A stretch of 64,000 nucleotides of DNA from Lysobacteraceae bacterium (GTDB lineage: Bacteria; Pseudomonadota; Gammaproteobacteria; Xanthomonadales; Xanthomonadaceae), in assembly GCA_023954075.1 (NCBI GenBank), contig JAMLIV010000002.1:1-64000 (forward strand), given 5' to 3'. Below are positions 9,333 through 18,500 of this stretch, piece by piece; position 1 is the first letter of the stretch; the number at the start of each line of letters is the position of its first letter. The notes beneath the pieces are model-generated. The model was not told the DNA's origin. It ran no database searches and saw only the letters and a program-made list of their open reading frames with translations. Made by a program: the position numbers and the translations under genes.

Positions 9333-10595
9333 TCACCCGTCCGCAATGTCATACGCCGGCAGCTTCTTCTCCACCGCCGCGTTCTTCAGCGTGACGTAAG
9401 CCGGCAGGCCGTCCTTGCCGTAGGGCGGCGGTGCCTCGCCGCGGATCAGCGGCTCCAGGTACCGGCGCGCAGCCTCGGTGATGCCGTAGCCGTCCTTGCA
9501 GATGAAGTTCTTCGGCAGCTTTTTCTCGTGATTGGCGATTTTCGCCAGCGGTGCCGGCTCGATCTTCCAGCGGTAGGGTGCGTTCGAGGTGCGCACGATG
9601 GCGGGCATCACCGCGTTCTGCTCGGCCAGCGCGAGCTTCACCGCGGCCTCGCCCACCGCCAGCGCGTGGTCGAGGTCGGTCTTGCTGGCGATATGCCGCG
9701 CCGAACGCTGCAGGTAGTCGGGCACCGCCCAGTGCTGCTTGTAGCCCAGCTTCGCCTTGACCAGCTGCGCGATCGCCGGGCCGACGCCGCCCAGCTGGGT
9801 GTGGCCGAAGGAATCGACCGTGCCGGCATCGGCGAGAAAGCGCCCGTCCGCACCGCGCAGCCCTTCCGACACCACCACCACGCACCAGCCCACGCGCCTG
9901 ACGGTGTCATCGACCCTGGCGAGGAACCTCGCCTCGTCGAAGGGGATTTCCGGGAACAGGATGATGTGCGGCGCCTCGTCCGCGCCCTTGCCGGCCAGGC
10001 CCGCGGCGGCGGCCAGCCAGCCGGCGTGGCGGCCCATCACTTCCAGCACGAAGACCTTGGTGGAGGACTCGGCCATCGAGGCCACGTCCAGCGCCGCCTC
10101 GCGCAGCGAGACCGCAGTGTACTTGGCGGCCGAACCGAAGCCCGGGCAGCAGTCGGTGACGGCCAGGTCGTTGTCGACCGTCTTGGGCACGCCGATGCAG
10201 GCGAGCGGATAGCCGAACTCGCGCGCCACCTGCGACATCTTGTTCGCGGTGTCGGCCGAATCGTTGCCGCCGTTGTAGAGGAACCAGCGGATGTCGTGCG
10301 CGGCGAACACGTCGATCAGGCGCTCGTAGCGCGCGCGGTCGGCCTCGATCGTCTTGAGCTTGAAGCGGCAGGAGCCGAACGCACCGCCCGGGGTGTGCGC
10401 CAGCGCGCGGATCGCGGCGATGGGCTCCTTCGAGGTGTCGATCAGATCCTCGCGCAGCGCGCCGATGATGCCGTTGCGCGCCGCATACACCTTGACGCCC
10501 GCCGCGCGCGCCGTGGTGATGACCGCCGAGGCGGTGGCGTTGATGACGGCGGTCACTCCGCCCGATTGTGCGTAAAGCAGTCTGCCCTGGCTCAT
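9333..10595 (-). CDS. pfp: Pyrophosphate-dependent 6-phosphofructokinase
   Basis: The protein has 420 residues. It interconverts fructose 6-phosphate and fructose 1,6-bisphosphate using pyrophosphate in the cytosol, the reversible glycolytic step. Visible motifs are GGND (109-112), where ATP-dependent enzymes have GGDG, and PKTVDND (137-143), whose Lys and Asp are typical of PPi enzymes. MGRHAGW (187-193) contributes to the sugar-phosphate site. The length matches the short PPi-PFK group found in Xanthomonas. It is divergent from adk and shares a roughly 200-bp promoter region. No ATP-type PFK occurs in the window. Confident assignment. Confidence 0.93.
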   Translation of the reverse strand: MSQGRLLYAQSGGVTAVINATASAVITTARAAGVKVYAARNGIIGALREDLIDTSKEPIAAIRALAHTPGGAFGSCRFKLKTIEADRARYERLIDVFAAHDIRWFLYNGGNDSADTANKMSQVAREFGYPLACIGVPKTVDNDLAVTDCCPGFGSAAKYTAVSLREAALDVASMAESSTKVFVLEVMGRHAGWLAAAAGLAGKGADEAPHIILFPEIPFDEARFLARVDDTVRRVGWCVVVVSEGLRGADGRFLADAGTVDSFGHTQLGGVGPAIAQLVKAKLGYKQHWAVPDYLQRSARHIASKTDLDHALAVGEAAVKLALAEQNAVMPAIVRTSNAPYRWKIEPAPLAKIANHEKKLPKNFICKDGYGITEAARRYLEPLIRGEAPPPYGKDGLPAYVTLKNAAVEKKLPAYDIADG

Positions 10596-10794
10596 GGATG
10601 GCTACGGTGTGGGTGGATGGGAAGGTCGCGGCGAGGCACCAAATCGCGCTGCGCGATGCGGCTTTGGTCTGGTTTGACAGCGGCGTTCGGCAGCGGTTAG
10701 GTTTGCTGCGCTGCACCGCAGCCGCGAACCGATCCAGTCTAGCGGAAAGGCCGCCCCGGCCGTGCGGTGCCTCATCGTCTTCCAGGCCCAACAC

Positions 10795-11370
10795 ATGCGA
10801 CTTGTACTACTCGGTGCCCCCGGCTCCGGCAAGGGAACCCAGGCCAGCCGCCTCAAGGAGGCGCTCGGCGTGCCGCACATCTCCACCGGCGACCTGCTGC
10901 GCGGCGCGGTCGCCGCGGGCACGGCGCTGGGCCTCCAGGCCAAGGCCGTGATGGAACGCGGCGAGCTGGTGTCCGACGACATCGTGCTGGGCATGCTCGA
11001 AGAGCGCCTGGGTGCCGGCGACTGCGGCGCGGGCTTCATCCTCGATGGCTACCCGCGAAATTCCGCCCAGGCCAACGCCCTCGACGCCCTGCTCGCCCGC
11101 CTCGGCCAGCCGGTCGACGTGGCGGTCTTGCTGGACGTGGACACCGAGCTTCTGATCGAGCGCATCGCCGGGCGCGCGCGCGCCGAGGGGCGCAGCGACG
11201 ACACCCCCGAGACCGTGCGCAACCGCCTGCGCGTCTACAACGACCAGACCGCGCCGGTGATCGGCTTCTACGAAGCCGCCGGCACGCTGGTGCGGGTGGA
11301 CGGCGTCGGCAGCATGGACGAGATCACCGCCCGGGTGCTGGCCGCGATCGGGCACGCACCGGCCGCCTGA
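10795..11370 (+). CDS. adk: Adenylate kinase
   Basis: The protein has 191 residues and catalyses AMP + ATP to 2 ADP in the cytosol. The P-loop is GAPGSGKGT (7-15), and the AMP-binding STGDLLR and the DGYPRN region are present. The LID is the short, zinc-free type, giving the roughly 190-residue length usual in this lineage. The start at 10795 was chosen because the P-loop follows directly, as in the family. The gene faces away from pfp, and mpl follows 39 bases later on the same strand, so adk-mpl are probably cotranscribed. Confidence 0.95.
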   Translation: MRLVLLGAPGSGKGTQASRLKEALGVPHISTGDLLRGAVAAGTALGLQAKAVMERGELVSDDIVLGMLEERLGAGDCGAGFILDGYPRNSAQANALDALLARLGQPVDVAVLLDVDTELLIERIAGRARAEGRSDDTPETVRNRLRVYNDQTAPVIGFYEAAGTLVRVDGVGSMDEITARVLAAIGHAPAA

Positions 11371-11409
11371 ACACTTCTCGCGCCCGCGCCGCGGGCGCAC
11401 GGTGAAGCG

Positions 11410-12765
11410 ATGACACTGCACATCCTCGGCGTCTGCGGCACCTTCATGGGCGGAGTCGCCGCGCTCGCGCGCGAGCAGGGTCTTGCCGTCGAAGGCTCGG
11501 ACCAGAACGTCTACCCGCCGATGAGCACCCAGCTCGAAGCCCTGGGCATCGCGCTCAAGGGCGGCTACGCGGCCGAAAACATCGGCCCGGACGTTGCCGA
11601 AGTGGTCATCGGCAACGCCCTGTCGCGCGGCAATCCGGCGGTGGAAGCGGTGCTCGATCGCGGCCTGCCCTACACCTCGGGCGCGCAGTGGCTGGCCGAA
11701 AACGTGCTGCCGGGGCGCACCGTGCTGGCGGTCGCCGGCACCCACGGCAAGACCACCACTTCCACCCTGCTGGCCTTCCTGATCGACCGCCTCGGCGGCG
11801 CGCCGGGGTTTTTGATCGGCGGCGTTCCCGCCGACTTCGACGCCTCCGCGCGGCTGGGTTCCGGGTTGTGCTTCGTGGTGGAAGCGGACGAATACGACAC
11901 CGCATTCTTCGACAAGCGCTCCAAGTTCGTCCACTACCGCCCGCAGATCGCCATCCTGAACAATCTCGAGTTCGATCACGCAGACATCTTCCCTGATCTT
12001 GCCGCGATCGAGCGTCAATTCCACCACTTCGTGCGCACCGTGCCGGGCCGCGGCCGGCTCATCGTCAACGCCGAGGACGCCAACCTTGCGCGGGTGCTGG
12101 CGCAGGGCTGCTGGACCCCGGTGGAGACGTTCGGCATCGATGCGCCGGCCGACTGGCAGGCCCGCCTCGACGCGCCCGACGGCTCCGCCTTCACCGTGCT
12201 GCACCGCGGCCAGACGCTGGGCCAGGTGCGCTGGCGGATGGCGGGCCGCCACAGCGTGATGAACGCACTCGCGGCGCTCGCCGCCGCCGCGGCGGCCGGA
12301 TTCGACGCAAAGGCGGCGCTGCCGCTGTTCGCACGGTTTCGCGGCGCGAAGCGGCGGCTCGAACTCATTGCCGAGGCCCCGGATCTTCGCGTCTACGACG
12401 ACTTTGCCCACCATCCCACCGCGATCCGCACCACGCTCGACGGCCTGCGCGCGCGCCATCCCGATGGCCGCCTCGTCGCGGTGCTCGAACCGCGCAGCAA
12501 CTCCATGCGCCTGGGCGCACACGCCGACCAGCTCGCGCCCTCGCTGGAGCCGGCCGACATCGTGCTGTTCCTGGCCCGGCCCGAACTGGCCTGGGACGCG
12601 CATCGGGTGATCGACGCGCTGCGCGGCGAGGGCCACGTCGCGGCCGACGTCGATACGCTGCTGGCGCGCCTGGTCGCACTGGTGCGGCCGGGCGACACCG
12701 TGGTCTTCATGTCCAACGGCGGCTTCGAAGGCGCGCCGCGCCGCTTCGCGCAGACGCTGGGATAA
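11410..12765 (+). CDS. mpl: UDP-N-acetylmuramate:L-alanyl-gamma-D-glutamyl-meso-diaminopimelate ligase
   Basis: The protein has 451 residues and belongs to the Mur ligase family. It attaches recycled murein tripeptide to UDP-MurNAc, so cell-wall peptide is reused in the cytosol. The ATP-binding motif GTHGKTT is at 110-116, and the central-domain EADEYDTAFFDKRSKF and the DFAHHPT motif of Mpl are present. Together these separate it from MurC. Length agrees with the family. It lies between adk and bolA on the same strand. Confidence 0.93.
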   Translation: MTLHILGVCGTFMGGVAALAREQGLAVEGSDQNVYPPMSTQLEALGIALKGGYAAENIGPDVAEVVIGNALSRGNPAVEAVLDRGLPYTSGAQWLAENVLPGRTVLAVAGTHGKTTTSTLLAFLIDRLGGAPGFLIGGVPADFDASARLGSGLCFVVEADEYDTAFFDKRSKFVHYRPQIAILNNLEFDHADIFPDLAAIERQFHHFVRTVPGRGRLIVNAEDANLARVLAQGCWTPVETFGIDAPADWQARLDAPDGSAFTVLHRGQTLGQVRWRMAGRHSVMNALAALAAAAAAGFDAKAALPLFARFRGAKRRLELIAEAPDLRVYDDFAHHPTAIRTTLDGLRARHPDGRLVAVLEPRSNSMRLGAHADQLAPSLEPADIVLFLARPELAWDAHRVIDALRGEGHVAADVDTLLARLVALVRPGDTVVFMSNGGFEGAPRRFAQTLG

Positions 12766-12795
12766 TCAAGGCCCTTGCAGAGCAGGAGACAGCGC

Positions 12796-13107
12796 ATGGA
12801 CCTGCGCGAACGCATCCACCAATCCGCCCTCGCGCTGGAACCCGTACACCTGGAAGTGCATGATGAAAGCCACCTGCACGCGCGCGGCACCCAGACCCAC
12901 TACAAGGCCGTCATCGCCAGCGCGCGCTTCGAGGGCCTGCCGCTGATCCGCCGCCACCAGGCGGTGTATGCCGCGCTCGGCGACCTGATGCGCGACCTCC
13001 ACGCGCTCGCCCTGCACACTTACACCCCGGCCGAATGGGAGGCACTGGGCAAGGCACCGGCGTCACCGGCCTGTCGCGGCGGCAGCCGGCACGACGCCGC
13101 GCGTTGA
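12796..13107 (+). CDS. bolA: BolA family protein
   Basis: The protein has 103 residues with the BolA fold: an N-terminal helix (RERIHQSALALEPVHLEV), the HARGTQTHYKAVIAS core with conserved His residues used for iron-sulfur or glutaredoxin binding, and the VYAALGDLM...LHALALHTYTPAEW end. BolA proteins bind monothiol glutaredoxins and take part in iron-sulfur and stress physiology. The ATG at 12796 follows a CAGGAGA ribosome site; an in-frame ATG 21 bases earlier is not preceded by one. It overlaps nothing, and the next gene converges 15 bases later. Confidence 0.88.
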   Translation: MDLRERIHQSALALEPVHLEVHDESHLHARGTQTHYKAVIASARFEGLPLIRRHQAVYAALGDLMRDLHALALHTYTPAEWEALGKAPASPACRGGSRHDAAR

Positions 13108-13122
13108 GCGCCGCCTCAGGCG

Positions 13123-13848
13123 TCACCGCGCGCGCAGCCGCGCCACCACGGCCGCTTCCAGCCCGCCTTCCGACGCGCGCAGGCGATCGAGCTCGGCGCG
13201 ATTCCAGTCCGCCGCGATGCGCCCGTCGAGCAGCAGCACGGCACGGTCGAGGATGCGCTCGGCCACATCCAGGCCGTGGGTGGCGAGCAGCACCGTCGCA
13301 CCGGCATCGACGCGTTCGCGCAGGATCGCCTTGAGCTGGAATGCGGCGAGCGGATCCAGCCCGTTCAGCACTTCATCGAGCAGCAGCAGCAGCGGCGTGC
13401 CGAGCAACGCCAGCACCACCGCAAGCTTCTGGCGCGTGCCGAGCGAATACTCGGCCACCTCGCGCTCCAGCCATGGCGACAGTCCGAGTGCACCGGCCAG
13501 AGCCACGGCCTCTGCGATGGCGTCGGCACCGAGCTGGCGCACGCCGGCGACCAGTTCGAGGCACTGGCGACCGCGCAGCGCGCCGGGCAACGTGGCCGGA
13601 TCGGGCGCGTGGCCCAGCCGGGCGCGCGCGGCGACGGGATGTTCACGCGGGTCGATGCCGTCGATGCGGATCTTTCCGGTGCACGGCAGCAGCCCCGCGC
13701 AGGCGCGCATGAGGCTGCTCTTGCCCGAGCCGTTGGGGCCGATCAGGCCCACCAGCTCGCCGCCGGCAAGGCAAAGGTCGACGCCGCCCAGCACCTCGTC
13801 TGCGCCATGGGAAAGATGGAGATAGCGCAGCAGCAGACGCGTGCTCAT
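13123..13848 (-). CDS. ABC transporter ATP-binding protein
   Basis: The protein has 241 residues. Walker A is GPNGSGKS (37-44), the signature region is YSLGTRQK (about 134-141), Walker B is LLLLLDE (153-159) and the switch His is 191. It is a single nucleotide-binding domain of the export type that pairs with a separate membrane subunit. It overlaps the permease gene by 4 bases (ATGA), so the two are translationally coupled. The signature is LGTRQ, as in several ABC-2 export ATPases, not the common LSGGQ. The substrate cannot be inferred. Confidence 0.88.
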   Translation of the reverse strand: MSTRLLLRYLHLSHGADEVLGGVDLCLAGGELVGLIGPNGSGKSSLMRACAGLLPCTGKIRIDGIDPREHPVAARARLGHAPDPATLPGALRGRQCLELVAGVRQLGADAIAEAVALAGALGLSPWLEREVAEYSLGTRQKLAVVLALLGTPLLLLLDEVLNGLDPLAAFQLKAILRERVDAGATVLLATHGLDVAERILDRAVLLLDGRIAADWNRAELDRLRASEGGLEAAVVARLRAR

Positions 13849-14948
13849 GCGCGCGTTCCCCGATGCAAAAGCCGCAGGCACATCGCCAGCCACAGCGGTG
13901 CCAGCAGGGGCGCAAACGCCTGCCAGGTCGCGCCGAGCACGGTCAGGCGCAGGGTGAGATCGAGCGCAATGCGCCCGGGCGTGCGGCGCAATGCCAGCGC
14001 GCACAGTCCGTGCAGGATCGCCACCGCGAACAGGGCGGCGCCGATCCACGGCGCAGTGCGCACGGCACCCAGCGCGGCCAGCGCAAATCCGGCAACGCCG
14101 GCACCGAGCAAAGCCAGCGCCAGCGGCACGATCAGTCCGGACAGCCAGAACCGCGCCCGCGCCGGCTGCGCACCCAGCCAGCGTTCGGCCTCGAGCAACA
14201 CCGCGAGGCCACGCCGCCACGCCGTCAGGTACGCCGCCAGCAGCAGGCCGCTCGCCAGGGCCAGCGCCGCTCCCAGCGCACTCGCACCGACCGGTATCAG
14301 CAGCAGCATCCAGAGTCCATGGCGCAGCGCGCGCGGGCCGATGCCGGCCAGCGCCTCGCGCGCCTGCCAGCGCCACAGGCATCCGCGGCCGGCGAAATGG
14401 TGCGCCGATCCGGTCGCGCTGGCGGCTCCGGTGTGGACGGCGCGATCCGCGGACGGCCGACGCCAGCGCGCCCAGGCCGCGCCTGCGGCGGACGCGGCCA
14501 CCAGCATCAGGGCCAGCCAGCCCCACGCCTCCCGCGGCAGGCGCAGGAAGCCGAACAACAGCGCGCCCGCCAGCGCGTGCGGCCACACACCGGCGAACAC
14601 CACGCGCATGCGTTCGCGCGCCCGCACGCGCGCGGCCACCGGCTGCACGGCCAGCCAGCCGGCGGCATCGCGGCGCTCCCGCTCGCGCACGCGCACCTGC
14701 ATCGCGATGAGGCCGCCCCACGCCACCAGCCAGGCCCAGGGGGCGGGCCGCGTCAGGGCGAGCAGGCCGTCGGCCAGATCGCGCCGCGCGGCAAGCGACA
14801 CCGCCGCTGCGCCCAGCATGAAAGTCAGTGCCAGCCAGATCGCCGCATGAAACGCGGTTTCGCCCGGTGCCTGCCGCCAGCGCGCCATCCGATTGCGCCA
14901 CAGGCAGGTGCGCTGGAAGGCATAGGGATCGAACGGGTAGCCGGTCAT
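13845..14948 (-). CDS. ABC transporter membrane subunit
   Basis: The protein has 367 residues from the ATG at 14948; an in-frame ATG at 14978 would add ten residues, and neither has a clear ribosome site. About seven or eight hydrophobic segments rich in Ala and Leu span the sequence, with Arg-rich cytoplasmic loops. There is no signal peptide. It overlaps the downstream ATPase gene by 4 bases and is the obvious partner of that ATPase. No family motif was recognised beyond a general ABC-2-like layout, and the substrate is unknown. Arg/Ala content is very high, in line with local GC. Confidence 0.75.
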   Translation of the reverse strand: MTGYPFDPYAFQRTCLWRNRMARWRQAPGETAFHAAIWLALTFMLGAAAVSLAARRDLADGLLALTRPAPWAWLVAWGGLIAMQVRVRERERRDAAGWLAVQPVAARVRARERMRVVFAGVWPHALAGALLFGFLRLPREAWGWLALMLVAASAAGAAWARWRRPSADRAVHTGAASATGSAHHFAGRGCLWRWQAREALAGIGPRALRHGLWMLLLIPVGASALGAALALASGLLLAAYLTAWRRGLAVLLEAERWLGAQPARARFWLSGLIVPLALALLGAGVAGFALAALGAVRTAPWIGAALFAVAILHGLCALALRRTPGRIALDLTLRLTVLGATWQAFAPLLAPLWLAMCLRLLHRGTRA

Positions 14949-15073
14949 GGGTCGCGTGTTGGGCTCGAGGCCGGACATGGAGCATGGAAAAAGGCGAAAG
15001 GTTCAACCTCCCCGGCGGCGCGGGAATGCCTACAATCCGGCGTGTCTCGCCGCCCCCTTGCACTGGAGCCGCC

Positions 15074-15871
15074 ATGCCTGCACCGCTCATTCGCCGCCCG
15101 TTCCTTCGCGCCGCGCTGCTGGTGCTGGCCCTGAGCACGATGGCGGCGCGTGCCGCGGAGGCACCGCACGTGTCGGGCGCGCGCACCATGGAGGCGGCCG
15201 GCATGGTCGACCTGCGCATGCGGGTACCGGACATCTCGCAGGACATCCGCTATGCCGGCCGCGACAACTTCATCGGCGCGCCGGTGGACGGCTACGAGGC
15301 ACCGGCCTGCTGGCTCAGGCACGAGGCGGCCACGGCGCTGGCGCGGGTGGAGATGGCGCTGCGGCGCGAAAACCGCCGCCTGCACCTCTTCGACTGCTAC
15401 CGCCCGGTGCGGGCCGTGGCGCACTTCATGCGCTGGCTGGATGAGGCCGACGACCCGCGCACCCGGGCCGTCTACTACCCGACGCTGGAGAAATCGCTGC
15501 TGCGCGGAACTTACATCGCACCGCAATCGGGCCACAGCCGCGGTGCCACCGTCGACCTGACCCTGCTCGCCTGCGATGCGGATGACGCGGCCTGCGCGCC
15601 GCTCGACATGGGCACGCCGTTCGACTTCTTCGGCAGCCGCGCGCACACCGATTCGGACGAGGTCGATGCGGCGCAGCGCGCCAATCGCCACGCGCTGCGC
15701 GCGGCGATGGCGGCGGAGGGCTTCGTCAATCTTCCCGAGGAATGGTGGCACTTCCGCCTGCAGCCCGAGCCCACGCCAGGCATCTATTACGACGTGCCCG
15801 TGACTTCCGCCGGCCTGCCGGCTCCTAGCGCTCGCGATCGGGCGCGCGTCGATCCAGCGATTCGGCGGTGA
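15074..15871 (+). CDS. ddpX: D-alanyl-D-alanine dipeptidase, exported (VanX/DdpX family, M15D)
   Basis: The protein has 265 residues with a Sec signal peptide (1-28, cut near ARA). The VanX zinc site is complete: His154 and Asp161 in SGHSRGATVDLT, and Glu223 with His226 in EEWWHF. The substrate-binding Arg110 lies in FDCYRP. It should cleave D-Ala-D-Ala in the periplasm, either for peptide salvage or cell-wall turnover; vancomycin resistance is not implied without VanHA. The start at 15074 gives a clean signal peptide; longer in-frame starts do not. Its last 47 bases overlap the 3' end of the convergent MFS gene. Confidence 0.88.
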   Translation: MPAPLIRRPFLRAALLVLALSTMAARAAEAPHVSGARTMEAAGMVDLRMRVPDISQDIRYAGRDNFIGAPVDGYEAPACWLRHEAATALARVEMALRRENRRLHLFDCYRPVRAVAHFMRWLDEADDPRTRAVYYPTLEKSLLRGTYIAPQSGHSRGATVDLTLLACDADDAACAPLDMGTPFDFFGSRAHTDSDEVDAAQRANRHALRAAMAAEGFVNLPEEWWHFRLQPEPTPGIYYDVPVTSAGLPAPSARDRARVDPAIRR

Positions 15872-17048
15872 TGTTCACCAGCGGCACGAAGTGATCCTGC
15901 GCCGAGACGTCGCGCCTGCGGCGCATGAAGCGGTACAGCGCATACGCCGCCAGCAGCGCGCTCAATGCAAAGAACCAGGCGAACAGCAGCCGGGGTTCGC
16001 CGCGATTCATCAGGTTGCCCGCGATCAGCGGCCCGAGCGCCGAGCCCACGCCGTTGACCAGCAGTACCGTGCTGGAGGCGGACATCAGCTCGTCGCGATC
16101 CAGGTAGTCCACCAGATGCGCCATCGCGATCGGGTAGAGCGCAAAGCCCATGCCGCCGAAGGCGAAGATCAGCACAAGCGCGGCGGTTGACCCGCCCACC
16201 GGCAGCAGCAGCTGCGCCAGCGCGATCATGGCGGCAGCGGCGCTGATGGCGGCCAGGGCCAGACGCCGATCGATGCGGTCGGCGAGACGCCCCAGCGGCA
16301 ACTGCAGCGCCATGCCGCCGATGACCGCCGCGCTGACGTAGGTGCCGACCGCGCCGGCATCCATCCCCTGCGCGGCCGCGTAAACCGGCAGCAGGCCCCA
16401 GAGCGCGCCAAGCAGAAGTCCCGCGACGCAGGCGCTGACGATGGCGGTGGGCACCAGCCTGAAAAAGCGGGCGAGCTGCACCTTGGGCATCGCGTGCAGC
16501 CGCGGCTGCTGCTGGCGCATGTCGATCACCGGCAGGCTCGCGGTCGCAAACAGGATCGCCACCACGCTGAACAGCACGAAGCCCTCGCCGGGCAGGCGCA
16601 GGAACTGCTGCGCCAGCGCGCCGGCACCGAGGTTGAGCATCATGTAGATGGAGAACAGCGTGCTGCGGTGCCTGGGTTCGGCCGCCGCGTTCAGCCAGCT
16701 CTCGATGATGACGTAGAGCCCGACCAGCAGGAGCCCCTGCAGCACGCGCATCGCCAGCCACAGCCCGTAGATCGGCCCGATGGCCTGCACCAGCACGCTG
16801 ACCACGAGCAGGGTGGTGCAGAACGCGAAGGCGCGAATCTGGCCGATCCGGTGCACCATGCGCGGCACCGTGTAGGTGCCGATCAGGAAGCCGGCGTAGT
16901 AGGCCGCGCTGAGCGTGCCGATCATCGCCACGGAAAACCCGAGCGCCTCGCCGCGCAGCGCCACCAGGGTGTGCAGCAGGCCCACCCCCATCAGCAGGAA
17001 AATGGTGCTCAGCAGGAGGGGGATGGCGCAGCGGACGGTGGAAAGCAT
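15825..17048 (-). CDS. Major facilitator superfamily transporter (YcaD-like)
   Basis: The protein has 407 residues with 12 predicted membrane helices in two halves. The first helices read LLLSTIFLLMGVGLLHTLVALRG, and the MFS loop motif PLGRLADRIDRR is present near the middle. The opening with early Gly-rich helices resembles YcaD/TetA-like MFS proteins; the substrate is unknown. The ATG at 17048 was chosen because helix 1 starts directly there; the frame is open upstream without plausible coding sequence. The 3' end overlaps the convergent VanX gene by 47 bases. The cytosolic tail is charged. Confidence 0.85.
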   Translation of the reverse strand: MLSTVRCAIPLLLSTIFLLMGVGLLHTLVALRGEALGFSVAMIGTLSAAYYAGFLIGTYTVPRMVHRIGQIRAFAFCTTLLVVSVLVQAIGPIYGLWLAMRVLQGLLLVGLYVIIESWLNAAAEPRHRSTLFSIYMMLNLGAGALAQQFLRLPGEGFVLFSVVAILFATASLPVIDMRQQQPRLHAMPKVQLARFFRLVPTAIVSACVAGLLLGALWGLLPVYAAAQGMDAGAVGTYVSAAVIGGMALQLPLGRLADRIDRRLALAAISAAAAMIALAQLLLPVGGSTAALVLIFAFGGMGFALYPIAMAHLVDYLDRDELMSASSTVLLVNGVGSALGPLIAGNLMNRGEPRLLFAWFFALSALLAAYALYRFMRRRRDVSAQDHFVPLVNITAESLDRRAPDRER

Positions 17049-17106
17049 TGGAAAAACCAGTCGTGATCGGATGTGCGGCGGCGCGCGGCGGCGGATGCGA
17101 TTGCCC

Positions 17107-17195
17107 GATCCGCCTGGGCTTCGGCCGCGATCGGCCTGCGCACACCTGCGTCCTGCAGGCGGCGGGGAAAAAACCGGATGAAGCCCAGGCGGATC
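17107..17195. repeat. 16-bp perfect inverted repeat in a 300-bp gene-free stretch
   Basis: GATCCGCCTGGGCTTC (17107-17122) recurs as its exact reverse complement at 17180-17195, separated by 57 bases that contain further short self-complementary runs. It lies between the MFS start (17048) and the next gene (17349). No protein is recognised in this interval. It could fold into a long hairpin in a transcript, or be a REP-like element. Confidence 0.6.
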
Positions 17196-17348
17196 AGGAA
17201 ACGCGTGGTGCTGCGGCAGGCACCGCAGGCGTTTGGCGAGAATCGGGCAAGGGTAGCAAGGCGCGTCCCAACGCAGGCTGGATGCACCGGCGACCGTCGC
17301 GAAGGCTGCGCCTATGCTTGATCCATCGCTACTCACGGAGCCGCCGCC

Positions 17349-18438
17349 ATGCGCACGAGATTGATCGAATCCCTGTTTCTGATCGTCGCATCCGGTTTGG
17401 CCGGCACCGCCACACCGCCCCTGCCGGCGCTCGACGCGGCGACGGCCGACGCGACGCCCGTCGCAACGAGCGACGAGGACATCGCCCGTCGCGTCATGCG
17501 CGAGCTGCATGACGTGGCTTCGAAGGAACGCGCTCCTGCTCGATCAGGCGCGGCTTCTGGATCAGGCACAGCGCTGGAGTGGGGACGGCGCGCTGGAGTT
17601 CGCGCCCACGTTCTGGCGAGCGTCCGGCGAAGATTCCACGCTGGCAGCGATGAGTTCGTATTCTCCCGGCTACACGCTGGACGATCCCCTGCACCCCGCC
17701 GTGCCGAAGTCGCTGCGCGACATGCTGCGCACGGAAGCCATTGAAACCCGCGTTGTTGCACACCTCGATGCGGACGCGCCGCTGCAGTGGAGCCACCACT
17801 CGGCGCAGGTGCGACTGCGGCTGGACCGCGGATCGGACGACGGCCTGATCGAGGGCATGGCCCTGTACGGCCTGCCGCCGAACGAGGGCTGGTACGCGGA
17901 GCTGAGCCAGGTGGGCGCGGACGAATCGGTCGCCACGATGCACCTGAGCCGCTTCGCGCCGGACGACGAGATGGCGCTGCCCGCCCGGGGCACCGCCTTC
18001 ACCACCCGCCGTGACGCGCCGCTGCGCTGCGGCGTGGACACCAGCGCCGCGGTGCGCGCCGCGATCACCGTCGTCTCCGCGCCGGCGGACGGGGTGACCC
18101 TGGACGCCGACGGCTACGCCTACCTCGATCTGGAGGTCGACCAAGGTCGCGGCGAGGGCCTGGCGGTGGGCGACCGGCTCTACCTGGAACAGGATGCGGA
18201 CAGCGAGGCCCGCATCGCCGGCGAAGGCCGCGTGCGCCAGGTCGGTGCCGACAGCGCGCGCGTGCTGTGGCGCACCTACCGCTGGCTCGGCGCCTGGGAG
18301 GAGGATGAAGACGCGGGTGAAGGCGCGGCGCCGGTGAAGGTGGAGCGGTCGGCCCTGCCGGCCGTCGGCCAGCATCTGGTCACGCCGGCCTGGCGGCGGG
18401 TGGAGAGCGACCTGTTCGGCGCGCTGCGGGGGCGCTGA
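17349..18438 (+). pseudogene. Exported protein of unknown function, interrupted by a frameshift
   Basis: The first part starts at the ATG at 17349 after a GGAG site and encodes a signal peptide (LIESLFLIVASGLAGTATPP) and a helical stretch to about DEDIARRVMRELHDVASKERA. Near 17520-17536 the coding potential moves to the next frame, which continues LLLDQARLLDQAQRW and runs to the stop at 18436-18438 with normal composition. A single-base change around GCGCTCCTG would join them into a protein of about 360 residues. The second half has beta-rich segments with repeated D-R-G-(S/R)-(D/G)-(D/E)-G-L motifs (LRLDRGSDDGLIEG, LEVDQGRGEGLAVGDR). No family recognised. It is either a real lesion or a sequence error. 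Confidence 0.65.
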
Positions 18439-18500
18439 GCCACAGGATCACGCGGCCCGCACCTTTCCGGTCCCGCGCTGCGGCGCGCCGCCGGCTGCGC

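Noticed and set aside
9251-10700. Continuation of the PIN-toxin frame through the pfp locus
   Set aside because: The frame stays open only because it is antisense to pfp. PIN similarity ends at about 9250.
13849-15246. In-frame upstream extension of the ABC ATPase to 707 residues
   Set aside because: The extension overlaps the permease gene in another frame and contains no ABC similarity; the ATG at 13848 gives the normal domain.
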